Positions 29,750 to 41,638 of a stretch of DNA of 64,000 bases are shown piece after piece. Made by a program: the position numbers and the translations under genes. The notes under the pieces are model-generated. The model was given only the letters and a program-made list of their open reading frames with translations, was not told where the DNA came from and did no database searches. Each line of letters begins with the position of its first letter. Position 1 is the first letter of the stretch. Location of the stretch: assembly GCA_963565915.1 (NCBI GenBank), contig OY751490.1, positions 1,054,001-1,118,000 on the forward strand, read 5' to 3'. The stretch comes from Entoloma clypeatum (taxonomy: Eukaryota > Basidiomycota > Agaricomycetes > Agaricales > Entolomataceae).

Positions 29750-32511
29750 ATGTCCGCTACTCCCCGCAAGACCAGAGACATTGTCACCGACTTCGCCCGT
29801 TTCGACGCCACCATTCGCAAGGGGATGGCTGATGGGACCATCATTGAAGGGTTAAAGGGGATGAAGGGAAAGTTGGTGAGTAACCCCCGGAGCCGTTGTA
29901 TTGACCCAATTCTAACGTATTTCACGAACAGTTGAAATTGTTCAAGGAAGCGGCGGGGCAACCGGCGGCACCGTTTGCCAGGTTCGCCTGGATAAATCAG
30001 TTTGTCATGTCCTGGGCCCACAAGCGCAAAGAGGACGGGTTTCTGGAAGGTCAACGCCTCGCCCTGGCAACGTTCAACAGCCTGCGGGTACAAGAGGCAA
30101 CGGCCCCTGTCACTGCACTATTGGCTGGGCCAAGCAATGTGCCGACAGGAGCCGCGGGTGGACGTCCGACACCACGCCCCCTTACGGCGAAGGGCAAAGA
30201 ACCGGCGAAGGGCAAAGAACCGGCGAAGGGAAAAGAGACGGCGAAGGGAAAGCACACGGCGAAGGGAAAGGAAACAGCGAAGGGAAAGGAAACAGCGAAG
30301 GGAAAGGAAACAGCGAAGGAACAGGAGGGGGAGGGGAATGGCAGGCAATCAAGGGAGACAGGGGAAGCCCAGCGCGGGGGGTCAGAGGAGATGGAGGTGG
30401 ACGAGTTGTCGAAGGAGAAGATGGCGACGGCAAAGGAGAAGACAGAAACGGCGAAGGAGATAATGGCGACAACAACGGCAAAAACAACGACGGCAAAAAC
30501 GACGGCGACAACAATAACGACGGCGAACGAGAAAACGGCGACAACAACGGCGACGGCGAAGCAACCGGCAAAGAAGATAGTGGGTGCAGCAAAGGCAGGA
30601 ACGGGAAAGGTGGCGAAGGACGCACCTGCGAAGATGACGCTGAGGTCGAAGCCAACCGTGGCTTCAAGCAGTGACGAGGATGAGCAACCGGCACCAGCCC
30701 GAGGCAAGACGATGCAAGGCCGCAGGAATTACGCTCGGCGAGCCCCTGTCCACACCGGCAAATACAACGATCCGCTGCCTCGTCAGTGGGGGGACACGGC
30801 ATTTCGCGGCTCTTGTAGTTCTATCACACGAATCACGCAGGGTTGATCTGAGCGTCGACTTAACACACCGCCCAAGCCTTGCTCACCCACTTACCTACCT
30901 GTCTGCATGTAATGTGTAACATAGGAACTCAGTTCCTCCAGCACAATAAACTTGATTCAAAAAAAAAAAAAAAAAAAAAAAAATACAACAACATCCCGTG
31001 CGATAGGTGCAAATTGAAGGCGCAGCCATGTGAGAAGGAGAAGTTTGCTGCAGTGTGTTATGCCTACTACACGCTGAAGGGGAAATGCCTGACTGGTGGC
31101 GAGGCGCCTCAGAGGAAGAAGAAGACCAAGATGGAGGGCCGCAGTGCGTCACGAAAGGCGAAACCGGCGAAGGAGGCACCACGGCAGAAGGCGACAAAGG
31201 CGACTGAATATGTGGAGGTAGAGACAGAGGTGGACGGTGACGATGAGGACAACGAAGATAAGAACGGCAATGTGGCGACTGGCCCAGGAGCAACCACCTC
31301 CTGGCGACGACCCATCAGCGACGGCGAAGCCAGGGGTGACACTTTGCCGGCGGCGCGTTCGACGCTGCCCCCCGCCCTCACGGATGCGCGTGAGTAATTA
31401 TACTGAATCATTTCTTGGACATCATCTCACGCAGTCTGGCCTGGCAGTGGAGCTATACCTGGTGGACTGGTTCCGCCAGCAGGGAACCATCTCGCAGCGG
31501 GCATACCATACACAGAGTGGCGCCCTCTTCAAACTCAAAGGGCAGATCAACAAGCTCACGAACCGCTTCAACCGGATCCTCGAGGGGGCAAATGCACAGC
31601 TGGCGATGCAGGAGGAGAACGCGTACTCCTGCCTGTTGTACATGGAGGACACAATAGAGGGGTTGAACGTCAGGTTGACGGACATCGAGAACTACCTGGG
31701 TTTCGACCGCCGTCCCGCCCACAACGACCGCGAGTACTGGCGACCCTACCTTCCCCCACCACCAGAAGTCAACGTAGAGCGCCTCTGGCCTGCGGACCCC
31801 GAGGGGATGGACCCTGAGCACTACAAGATGGGGGGGTGGCAGCAGGACAAGGGTGCATGGCAAGATTCGCCCCTGCGACGGCCATCGACAATGAGTGACC
31901 CGCCGTCATCGACCCCTCGCGCCTCGCGCCGACCACCCTTCGCCGGATCCTTCGCCGAGCCCTTCGCCGAAGGTTCTGGGGCCACGCCTGGCCCATCTCG
32001 GCGAGTGCCATTCGCCGGTGGTCATTCGCTGGACAACCCCTACGCCGCTTCCTTCGCCGTTGGGCATTCGCCGGTCAGTCACCGGGATGACTCTCCCTCG
32101 CCGTCGCCCCCAGCTGTCACTGCCACCACCACTACCACCACCACTGCCGCTGCCACCATCACCGCCGCCTCCCACCCCGTCACACACCCCGTCGTCGCCC
32201 CTCCTGCAGTCTCCCACCCTGTCGTCGCCCCCCCTGCAGTCAACCTTATCACGCCGACACCAACGACATCCCAGGAGACGGCGCAAGGCACGGTGCAACT
32301 CATCCCCCCCCCACCTGCGAGTCCTATGGCTGTCGTCGCAGAGGAGGAATCTGTGATGGAAGAGGATGTGCCCGACACCACCGACACTCGTCCGGTGACC
32401 CTCGCCGCCTTGCCTGCCGATCCGCTTCAGCAAAGTCCTCGGCTAAGCGACCACTCACGTTTGCCATCTGCATCAGGCAGTACAGCGTCATCTGAGGGGA
32501 AACGTGGATGA
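29750..32511 (+). CDS. KDZ gene B: zinc-cluster protein, interrupted by a retroposon
   Basis: Divergent from gene A, 191 bp between start codons. Exon 1 is 29750-29875 and exon 2 starts at 29932 (intron with CTAAC branch). Exon 2 is interrupted by a retroposon (30769-30980, then TSD 30981-30989) and continues 30990-31389. Exon 3 is 31448-32511. Without the insert the frame is 808 codons. The N-terminal helical part is followed by repeated AKGKE units, then CDRCKLKAQPC and CYAYYTLKGKC, a C-x2-C-x6-C cluster pair in which one expected Cys is Tyr; then acidic sequence; exon 3 holds a conserved helical block (LYLVDWFRQQGTISQRAYH) and a Pro/Ser-rich tail with FAG repeats. Probably nucleic-acid binding; the role in transposition is unknown. 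With the insert present the frame stops at 30846, so this copy is disrupted. Confidence 0.7.
30769..30980 (+). mobile_element. Small polyadenylated retroposon (5'-truncated)
   Basis: 190 bp of unique sequence ending in AATAAA, seven bases, and a run of 25 A (30959-30983), flanked by the direct repeat AAATACAAC at 30760-30768 and 30981-30989. This is the signature of target-primed reverse transcription of a polyadenylated RNA. Removal with one repeat restores the reading frame of gene B through TGKYN-NIPCDRC. I see no tRNA-like promoter boxes, so a truncated mRNA copy or LINE end is more likely than a SINE. Confidence 0.8.
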
Positions 32512-32724
32512 AAGCGTAAGGGTGGGGATGACAGCAGCACAACTGGGGGAAAGCGGTCTCGCGCGTGAACACGGCTGGCGAATTTTTTATTTTTTATTCA
32601 CATATCCATTCAACTCGCTTTCATTTGTTTTACGATTTTCTTATTGCTTGTCATGTAAGTATTGTATGAAAGGCAATACTACTTTTGTCGTTTGGAACGG
32701 CGAAGGCCATTTGAGTGATCTGAA

Positions 32725-34807
32725 TCAGTTATTAGCGTGGGGATAATTCAAAATCAGAAACATGAATATCCTACCATTTGGTGTAATCAATGTTGGATCA
32801 ATCACTGAGTCGTTTGCTTGATTCAACATCAAAGCTCGTACAGCAGAGGCTGGGACACTATACTGTGGGTCACCATCCAGTGGGCCATTGATCGGCGCCG
32901 TGACCATCATGCCCTGTAGAACGAGTTCATTCATTTGCATTTGACCTACAGTCACATATCCGTCACTGGCGACACCTTCGGTAAAATGTTCTTCGGCGAA
33001 AGGTCCTTCGGCGACATCACCGGCGAACCTTTCTTTGGCGACATTCCTGACGGCGAATGGATCATCGGCAACAATGGGGCGAACACGGCAAATGTCGCCG
33101 GTGGTTATATGACTGCTCGCCGTCCCCTCACTTCCACTGGGCCATTCTGTATCAGACGCGCGATGACTTCCGCTCCCCTGTGAGACGCTATTGCGATGGC
33201 GCTGATCTGGGACAGCAAGCAGGCCATTCCTTGCTGATCGGCTCTGCCTTCGCCGTCCCCTTTGAGCTTCTGCTAGTATGGGGTATTGGCTTTCCACCTC
33301 GTGTCTGTCCTTGTCGACAATCTTCTTGAAGCGAAATGCCTTGCCTGCACCATGTCGATCCTGCCTTGATTTGACGTGTTCAAAAAAGGCCTCGATCTCC
33401 TTCTTGTGCAGGTTTTGTGGATCCTTGATAGTGAACCCCTGTGGGAGGTATTCAGCTGCCACCAAGAGTTGCGTGTTAGCTGCCAGAGTCCCAAATGGCA
33501 CATGGTTAGTACAGCCAGCCGACGCAAGAGCTGTCATACTTCCAATCAGCAGCACTCGATTGAGAACAAACTCGCTTACAGTAGTGTTTGGACAAGAACT
33601 CGCGTAGTAAGTGCTCAAGCTGACCCTTGGTCATTGTTCCAAAAGAGACATCGGGAACGAGGGGAAACCCATTCGGCGAAAGGGCTATTGTCGCTGCGAC
33701 GGCCAGCTGATCAGTTGCATTCGCCGGAGTCAGTCTGTCATTCGCTGGCGTCAGTCTTCCATTCGCCGGCGTCAGTCTTCCATTCGCCAGAGTCAGTCTT
33801 CCATTCGCCGGAGTCAGTCTTCCATTTGCCGGAGTATTCACCGCAATATTCGCCGGAGCATTCGCCAGAGTCAGTCTTCCAGCATCCGGCACATGTTTGA
33901 GGCCCTTAACATACTCCCCAAAAAAACGGCACATCTCATTCACCACGGTGGCCTTGCTCTCCACAAATGACGGTGCCTTTTTACCCATCAGTCCCACTGA
34001 GTCCTCATGACTTTAGCCAGTTAGCCAGTTTTGTAAACTGTCGCCGACCGGCGAACATGACGCACCACATTATTCTGTATTTCCCATCCTCTCTCGGGTA
34101 CCCATAGAATGTCATTGTCACTACACCCATCTCACGCCAACACTTTGTGGAGAAATCCTCCACTCTCGGGGTTGCCTTGGACTTTGCTAGCCTGTCGTCG
34201 TGGTTAGGTGTGTACACTGCAATCAGCGAAGACTTACCGGCGCTGTACCTCAGGAGGATTACCTTGTTCCTGATGCTGGTCCACTAGAATTTGGATTTCC
34301 TTCTTACCCTCAGCATCCATGGCTTCATAAATATTTTTTGCGGCACTCAACCTCTGTCCAAAATGTGCTCGGAGTGCAAGATTCAGATTCTCCACACCAA
34401 GCATCCTCTTCATTTCCTCCTTTACCTCATTCCCCCTCACCTGCCACACAACCTCCAGTCTACTCACCTTGCGATCATGTTGCCCCCTTGTGGTCACAAA
34501 TGGTCTCCAGTTGTTCCGGAGCCACTTTGCAAGTCTCTGTACTATGGTTAATTAATCCTGCAACACACATATATAGTCCAACTCATACCTCAGTCCGCTC
34601 CTTCACTTCCTTTGGTTCTATTGGAACATCCCCATTCTGTGTCCAGTAGTTGAGCAGTGGGAGCAAGATTGAAGTTACAATCTCGCGGCGTGCTGCTGAG
34701 GATGTTGCAGAGCGGTACTCATGCTTGAAATGTTGAAAGGTGGCTCGCTCCTCTGCCGTGTACTGACAGTCGGCTCGAGGCTTCCTTTGTGGCACAAAGT
34801 CGGACAT
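32725..34807 (-). CDS. KDZ gene C: conserved companion protein of unknown function
   Basis: Minus strand, convergent with gene B. Exons read as 34807-34589 (MSDFVPQRKPRADCQY), 34536-34238 (RLAKWLRNNWRPFV..HFGQRLSAAKNIYEAM), 34191 to about 34060 (VEDFSTKCWREMGVVTMTF), 33996-33580 (KAPSFVESKATVVNEMCRFFGEYVKGL) and 33530-32725 (SAGCTNHVPFGTLAANTQLL). The junctions 34588/34537, 34237/34192 and 33579/33531 have good GT..AG ends and keep frame; the donor near 34060-34050 is uncertain. The fourth exon contains tandem RLTPANG units made from TTCGCCGG words. Helical blocks and the Trp-rich LRNNWRP segment are conserved in proteins I recall near KDZ transposases. No enzymatic motif seen. Confidence 0.6.
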
Positions 34808-35083
34808 GGGTGGTGGGACGTGGAATTATTCAAGAAACATCCTCGATGGAACCCATTGGACATATATTGCTTTAGTGATTTTCGTGAACACATGTTTAAT
34901 ACTTTGATCATTGATGTTTAATACTTTGATCATTGATGATGTACAAAAATGATAGAAGACAAGCTTTTGCGGTGACAAGTGAACACGCGGAGATCATTGT
35001 GGGCATGTGTTCACCATGCGCCGTCGCATTTTTGCCCGTTTGAACCAATCCTCTCTCGTAAACCAATCCTCCCCAACCTTTCA

Positions 35084-38000
35084 ATGTCGAGCCGACGATC
35101 AAAGCGACAGAAGAGAATTCATGTATATGATGAGGATGAGGATTATCAGGTGGTTACAGTAAAGAAGGTGACTGTATTGACTCGACAAGGACTAATTACC
35201 CGAGATGTTGATGTCCCACTATACCCGCCCACCAATTCCAATCTACAATCAGATGACGAGGCAGGTCCAAGCACTGAGCCTGTCAGTGTTGCGATCCCTC
35301 CAGATGGCCCTTTTGGTGATGCTGGATGGGAAGGATTGGCGAGCGATGACATGAATCCAAATAGAAACAAGGTACCAGCTAATAAATGATCTCGAGTATA
35401 ATTACTAACAGGCATGGTAAAGCAACACTACTGGATGCAAGAATTTGTCCATCGTGCTGATTCCTTGTTGGCCGCATTACTCTCCCGAGAAGCTTTGCCG
35501 GCTGGTGGATACTGCCAGACATGCACTGGTGAGAAAAGAGCTGTGTGGAGGTGCATAGATTGTACCATAACACCTTTACTCTGTCATGGGTGCATGTGTC
35601 ATGCTCATCGACATGACCCATTGCACCGCATCGAGTGTTGGACTGGTAGTTTCTTTCGCTGTGCCGCTTTGTGGGAGGTCGGTACATACATTCTTGTTCC
35701 GCATCATCTGGACACAGACCTCTGCCCATCATTGGAATGGCAAGTCACATTCTTGGAAGAACTTCAGATCCAGCAAGATGAGAAGGAACAGCATCGACTC
35801 ACGGTGACAACCTTCGCCGGTGACACTACATTCGCCGGTGACACTAACTTCGCCGATGACGATGCATTCGCCGGTGACACTACCTTCGCCGGTCCTACTG
35901 CCGATGGGGTGGACGATGATGATACTGACTACCCGAGTACCGAACTCGGCGAGGATGACGATGAGGACGGCAACTTGATGCCATGCCACGGATATCTCGC
36001 CGAGAATCCCCTGAAGGCGGCGCCCTTCGCTGACAACTCAACGGCCAGCAATTCAGCTGCCGCCGAGGCACACACTAGTTCCATCCCCACCATACCCCAG
36101 CATGACTCATTGCTCAACCACTATGTGCATGTTGTTCACCCTAATGGGATCCATCATCTTGCGCTGGTTACCTGTCAGTGCCAAGGCCAGGAGAGTGTTC
36201 ACGGTGACCTGATGCACTGTCGCCTGGTGCCAACAACCTTCATCCGGTACAGAACTCTGTTCTCTGTCGCTGTTCTGGATGATTTCCGCCTTTCGAACCT
36301 CGAGTGCAAGGCCACGGCATACCAATACTTTCAAAAGATTCGTCGGCTCACATTTCCCATGGCACCTCTGAAGGCACCCAACCTCTATCAAGAACTGCTT
36401 CGGCTGTCGCGCATCTGGCGCTGGTTGAAGAAGAAGAAGTGGGCTGGTCATGGCCACAGAACGGCGACCGGCGAACAGACGGCACCCGCCAAATTTGGCA
36501 ACTTCTGTCCAGCATGTCCCCAACCAGGAATCAATCTCCCAGAACACTGGAAAGAGGATCCACGACGGTAGGTGCATCATCCCAATATCGTGTTCCTTGG
36601 TGAATCAAATGCACAGGTGGGTGTACAATCGGTCTTTTGTCGCCGACGGCAACTTCAAGGCCGACCATGTTCGGCAAAAAACCTCCGGCGAGGTGTGGCT
36701 GGATGAGGGTGCTGGTATGATGTCAAAGCGTCAAGACTATCTCGGATTCCTGAAAACCGCCATAGAGCGCCTCACAGTATGAAAGTTTCTGCATTGTTAT
36801 ACAGCCCAGAGATGCTGAAAATTTGATTTCTAGAAGGCACCATGTGAGAACCAGTTTCGTGCCATTGAGCTTGCTATGCTTGGCTCCAAGGCATGCGACA
36901 TCACTGGCATTGTCGCCGTTGCCTGTGCACGGCATGGGTGTTTTGTCCCCAATGCGATTGCCAATCTGTTCAAGGGTGAGGGCCAAAAAAATGCTGACTG
37001 GGTTCTTCTTATGGGTATCAAGTATGGCAATGTGGATGTGGAACAGATTGTCATGATCATCTACGACATCGTCTGTCAATACTTTGTCTATCTTTATGAC
37101 CGCATTGGTCACCTCCTCCCCCCTGGCCTGGTGCTTGACCGGGCTATCGGCCTCTTTCATGTACATGGCCACAAGGAAGAATGTTTTTTCCGGTATGCCA
37201 CGTCCTTCATTCCTGGCGCCGCCGTCACCGCCGGTGAAATCCTCGAGACTCTGTGGTCAAATTTGAACGTCATTACAACAACAGTACGGACGGCTACACT
37301 GGCAAATAGGGCCGAAACCATTGATGACCATGCAACAGACTCAAATCACAAGAAGATGTTGAACATGGGTAAGTATTCCACAATCATCCCTTTCTTGTTT
37401 CCCTGACGATTTCTTCGCTGATATCCTTTCACCGACATTCTTTCGCCAATCATCCCTTTCGCCGGTCCTTCCTTTCGCCGATCCTTCCTTTCGCCGGTCC
37501 TTCTTTTCACCGGTGACATCCTTTCGCCGACATTGTTTCGCCAATCCTCCCTTTCGCCAATCCTCCCTTTCGCCAATCCTCCCTTTCGCCAATCCTTCCT
37601 TTCGCCATCCTTCCTTTCGCCGGTTACCATCCTTTCGCCGGTACATGTTCGCCGTTTCGCCGGTCTCAGTACATGTCTTGTGCCGGCAACACGTCCAGGC
37701 GAGATCAATGTCTCATGCCGCGATGGACTACTTTGTTAAGATGACGACGGCAATCACCCATGATCATGTGAACAACTGGGAGACAGAAATTAAAGCTGCT
37801 GAAGCACGTCGCCTCGCCGATGTCACAGCAATGGATATTCTACATACTCATACAACCGAGCCCGAGGAGCCTGTCGATATAATGCCAAGTGAGATGCACA
37901 CCCCGGTGGAAGAATGGATAAGAATGGCCCTCAATATCGAGGAGAAACAGTGCGTGTTTTATGTGTCACTCACTTGTAATCCTTCTGATTTCTGGGCAGG

Positions 38001-39032
38001 ATTGAGTTAGAGGACCGTCTCCGGCATTGGAAAAAGAACCCTCGGCCTGACGATGCAAAACAGATTGAACACCTTCAAGATAATCTCACATCCCAGCTGA
38101 CTGTGCTCGATACATTGCAACAGCAGGTTGGGGTGCTGGGAACAGTGGCACCAGATACATCAACATCAGATGATCCAACAGCCTTTGACGATCTTGATGA
38201 TGATGAGCATGAAGGCGAGAGCGATGACGACGGCGACGTCCCCAGCCGCTATACTGTCACCGGCAACCTCCCACATGAACACCGGCCACTTGTCTTGCCT
38301 TCCACTGCGTCTGGTCGCAATCAAGCTCACTGTGCTGTAGAGGTGGCCGAGCGAACGAGGCAGGCCACACGGCATCTCAATGCACTTTGCACCATCATCG
38401 CCGACAAATCCTTTCACTACTCCCATGTCATCCGAGTAGCACCCCGGAAAAGTGTCAAAACTCGAGCTCGAGCCGCGATCATCAAGCTCAATCAGCAGAT
38501 TTCTTTCCATTCTCGAGTATATACGATGCAGGGCGGCCCTCGGCCGGCTGCAAGTTTCGCCGGACGTCATGGCGAGATTTCGGGTTTTAAGCCGAGACGA
38601 CCTGAAGTGCAGCACGGCTGTTCTGGATCCCAACATCCAGGGTTCAACAACTCTACACCTGTCCTGGATATGGCAGATGCAACTGGGTATCAATCCTACG
38701 TCGCCGGCGGCCGTGCTAGAATGTTAGTCGCCGTGTATTGTCGCCGTGGATCTTCTGATCGCCTTTTAGTCCAACATGTTCATTGGTTACATGCACGAGC
38801 ACGAAGCCACCGCTGGGAGGAGGAAGTCATCCTTGTCCAATATGAGATGGGTTGGACGACCCGATATTTTATCCATCAACGGGACATTTGGGACGGCCGG
38901 CGACAAGTCGCCGCTTCGCCGGGACTCATGGCACATGCAGCGAGAAAGGCGGCGATGTGGCAGATCCTTGTGACAGATGCTGAAGATGAATTTGCGGGTA
39001 CTACAAGGTCATATGTGCGGATAATTGAGTAA
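35084..39032 (+). CDS. KDZ gene D: CxC2-type KDZ transposase
   Basis: Seven exons: 35084-35371, about 35412-36567, 36617-36776, 36834-37368, 37670-37949, 38000-38722 and 38770-39032, most with clean GT..AG junctions. N-terminal basic region MSSRRSKRQKRIHVYD, then the CxC2 cluster (CQTC, WRCIDC, LCHGCMCHAH, DPLHRIECWTGSFF), then CPACPQPGINLP. The catalytic part has ADGNF (36650), YDIVCQY (37065), FHVHGHKEEC and GEILETLWSNLN (37230), which I take as the D, D and E of the KDZ transposase fold. The C-terminus WEEEVILVQYEMGWTTRYF is typical. Exon 2 holds FAGDT repeats from TTCGCCGGT. Problems: the phase does not match between exons 1 and 2, and a one-base shift is needed near 38515 in exon 6, so this copy is probably not functional. 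Confidence 0.85.
37369..37669 (+). other. Intron 4 of the transposase, a TTCGCC array
   Basis: 301 nt, six times longer than the other introns of the gene; GTAAGT donor and GGTCTCAG acceptor chosen because they restore NMVHVLCRRHVQARSM. It consists almost wholly of CCTTTCGCCRRTCC units of 13-20 bp. A related array is in intron 1 of gene A. Confidence 0.8.
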
Positions 39033-39611
39033 TGTTTTCACATTTACACATAAAATAAGGAAAAAAAACATGCATGTAACGTGTAACGATGTGACACATG
39101 GCATAAGCACATTGTTATCTGTCACATTTACCGCCATCTTCTTCTCATCCACAGTCTATTGCAACTACAATGCCCTCTTCCTCCACCTCAACTTTGTTTA
39201 TGACTGCTCCTCCTCGTCCCGATCCAAATACAGTAGTTGCATACTGTGAGTCACGCTTCCGTGCCGCTTTGCTTGGTATCCAGCGGGCGCCGGCGAATCA
39301 GCATGGGTGGATGAAGGATATACTTGCCTCGGAATTGGTAAGCTGATGTGCCGATTAAATAATCTGTATACTCACATATCATAGGCCGTGTCGATGCGCT
39401 TTGTCGGCCTGGCGGCAAGTGCTGGAGTGCCAATAGACATTCCAATCATCACTCGCACACTGTCGTTCACCGATCTGGGTGGATATGGAAACGACGCTCA
39501 TCCCCATTTTCCTTGGTCAGCCGTGCTTGATGGGAGCTCCCACCTGACGCAAGAATTTGGCATTGTGCCGCACTACCACCTCGACTGGTGGAACCACCCA
39601 GAGCGCCCCCA

Positions 39612-39980
39612 TGTTACGGACTAACGACTACGGACATATACGCTTACTTTTTCACTTTTACTCATCGGCCCCCGCTTACACATATCGTATTATACTTTAT
39701 TTCCTTTAGTATACTTCGCTCCCGCGCTGCCTCGCTTTCCGCAGCTGTCTGACTCACTCCGCAGTCAGCTTACTCATTAGTACATAGCCTTCCGCAGTCG
39801 CCTTACTCATGCGCACTGCCTTCCGCAGTTACTGACTCATTTGCTACCACTCATAGTCAGTACTATATAAACCTCATGTACCATAGCTACATTCCTTAGA
39901 TTTAGCAATCACATTGCTCTTCGCCTTTCCACTTCCTGCATACTCTGCCCGAACCTTGGAACGGTTTGTTAAGCATAACA
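39612..39980 (+). repeat. 5' LTR of gypsy A2
   Basis: TGTTACGGAC to AAGCATAACA. It contains TATATAAA at about 39863, repeated TCCGCAGT, and TGACTCA at 39750-39756 and 39833-39839, the Gcn4/AP-1 consensus. The last ATG of the transcribed part is at 39876. Confidence 0.97.
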
Positions 39981-40771
39981 AGTTGCTAAATCTTGTTAGG
40001 TTCGCCCAGAGCGAAGAGAGCAACTACCAGACGAGTCAAGACGTCGCGCTTCTTTGAAGTCTTCACCAGTAACCCATTCGCATCACCAGAAGCCCGACAG
40101 GAGGAGCTAAGTCCTCGAGACAGTATCGATCTTACACTCATCCAGCAGTACATCGAATCGGAGATCCGTCGCATCCTACAGCAGGTGCTTGACGAAGAAC
40201 TAGACAACGACGAGCATCGCCCCCACGGCGAGATAGCAGAGAGCATCCATCTTGCTCGACAACACCAGATCGCGCGTTACAACGCCCGACAGAACGAACT
40301 CGAAAGCTTTCGCGTTCAAGAAGGACCTCAGACAGGTCGGATCACAGAGATCAGAGAGTTTATCGGTGTCCAGACAACCATTATCAGAAGATTGATTAGG
40401 ACGCTCACATCGAGACGTCCCAGAGCCGCATCATCACGTCGTACTCGAAGCAACAGATCTACGCCCACTTCACAACCACCAAACAACAGACCGAGTACGG
40501 TCGTTGGGCACGAAACGAGAGACTTGACCCCTTCTCACAACCGACAGAGGCGCAGGAACAGAGATTCCTTAGAGATCTACAGAGGAAATACCCCGAACGT
40601 TTTGCCACCGATTCAGCCGACGAGTCCCCTGACAAATTTGCTTTTGACTCCGCGCAGTCAGATATCGAACAGACGCCTAGAACAGGGACTTATTTTCAAC
40701 CCTTACCTGTATCCCGAACCCCATCTTCATCCCAACAACCCGACCCCTCTCCTTCTCCGCAGACTCTAGAC
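39981..40771 (+). other. ATG-free gypsy leader with long open frames
   Basis: From 39879 to 40771 no ATG occurs in any frame of the plus strand, yet the frame at 39993-40769 is open for 258 codons and reads protein-like (LIQQYIESEIRRILQQVL; NARQNELESF). The gag frame is open upstream to about 40407 (YAHFTTTKQQTEYGRWARNE..RFLRDLQRKYPERF), overlapping it in another frame. Possible readings: non-AUG initiation with a frameshift, an unrecognised splice, or an ATG-free leader for scanning. Both long frames are also kept in A1. Confidence 0.55.
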
Positions 40772-41638
40772 ATGGCAGAAGCTCCGGCAGTACAAACAAT
40801 GGATACATCCAAGATCATCAAGGATCCTGGGATGTTCAAGGACAGACACACCTTTGACGAGTGGTGGAAAGCCACCAAACTATACATCAGGTTCCAAAAG
40901 AGCCTCACAGATGATCAGAAGATTCTTGCGGTGCTATCCCGCATGATGGAAGGGTCCGGCAAGCACTGGGCCAGTAACAAGTTAGACGCTCTTGCCGTTG
41001 ACAACGAGAACATCACCTGGCTAGGATTCTCCGATGATATTGCCACACAATTCTCTATCGCCAACAAATCAGTCGCTGCCAAAGCAAGACTCAAAGTTCT
41101 GAGACAAGAGAAACGCACCGTCGACGAATTCTTGGACGAATTCGAAGAGCTCTTGAAGCTGTCAAACCTTGGCGAAGAAACTGGGAAATACATCCTAGAA
41201 AAGAACGTCAACCGCAGAATATCTGAACAAGTGGCTAGTGATGCCAAGACGTACTCCGAGTACGCAAAGGAGATCCGAAACAAGGGACGACAGATGGAAG
41301 GACATGCAATGGTCATCCGAGGTGGCGGCGACATGCGCACCGGATCAGGTACCACTTATGGTGGTCAAGGCAAGGCCATGGAGATCGACAAAGCAGGAGT
41401 GGCCCGTTGCTACAACTGTCAACGTTTCGGTCACCTCGCTAAAGACTGCAGCGCTCCAAAGAAGAAAGATGGTCGCAAGTGTTTCAACTGGGACCAAGAA
41501 GGCCATATTGCGCGCAACTGCCGCAAGCCGAAGAAGAACTCCGGAAGGGTTAGGAAGGTGTCTGAGGAAGATGCCGAGAATGATGAAACCACAATCTTAG
41601 AAGCCGACGAGAAGGATTTTCCCGAAGGGTCCGATTAA
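40772..41638 (+). CDS. gag: Gypsy A2 Gag
   Basis: 288 aa from the first ATG after the leader. A retrotransposon gag core occupies about residues 30-170 ([31 protein letters not shown]). The C-terminal half has zinc knuckle 1 [14 protein letters not shown] (intact) and knuckle 2 [14 protein letters not shown], where the second Cys is Trp (TGC to TGG; A1 keeps Cys). This may weaken RNA packaging. The protein may really extend upstream, as the gag frame is open for 122 more codons. Confidence 0.9.
   Translation: MAEAPAVQTMDTSKIIKDPGMFKDRHTFDEWWKATKLYIRFQKSLTDDQKILAVLSRMMEGSGKHWASNKLDALAVDNENITWLGFSDDIATQFSIANKSVAAKARLKVLRQEKRTVDEFLDEFEELLKLSNLGEETGKYILEKNVNRRISEQVASDAKTYSEYAKEIRNKGRQMEGHAMVIRGGGDMRTGSGTTYGGQGKAMEIDKAGVARCYNCQRFGHLAKDCSAPKKKDGRKCFNWDQEGHIARNCRKPKKNSGRVRKVSEEDAENDETTILEADEKDFPEGSD

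Noticed and set aside
30051..30802. Long minus-strand frames (Phe/Ala/Val-rich, Ser/Pro-rich)
   Set aside because: They are mirror images of the AKGKE repeat coding sequence of gene B; low complexity only.
30959..30983. A25 run read as a polylysine stretch in gene B
   Set aside because: The flanking AAATACAAC duplication and the AATAAA signal show it is the tail of an inserted retroposon.
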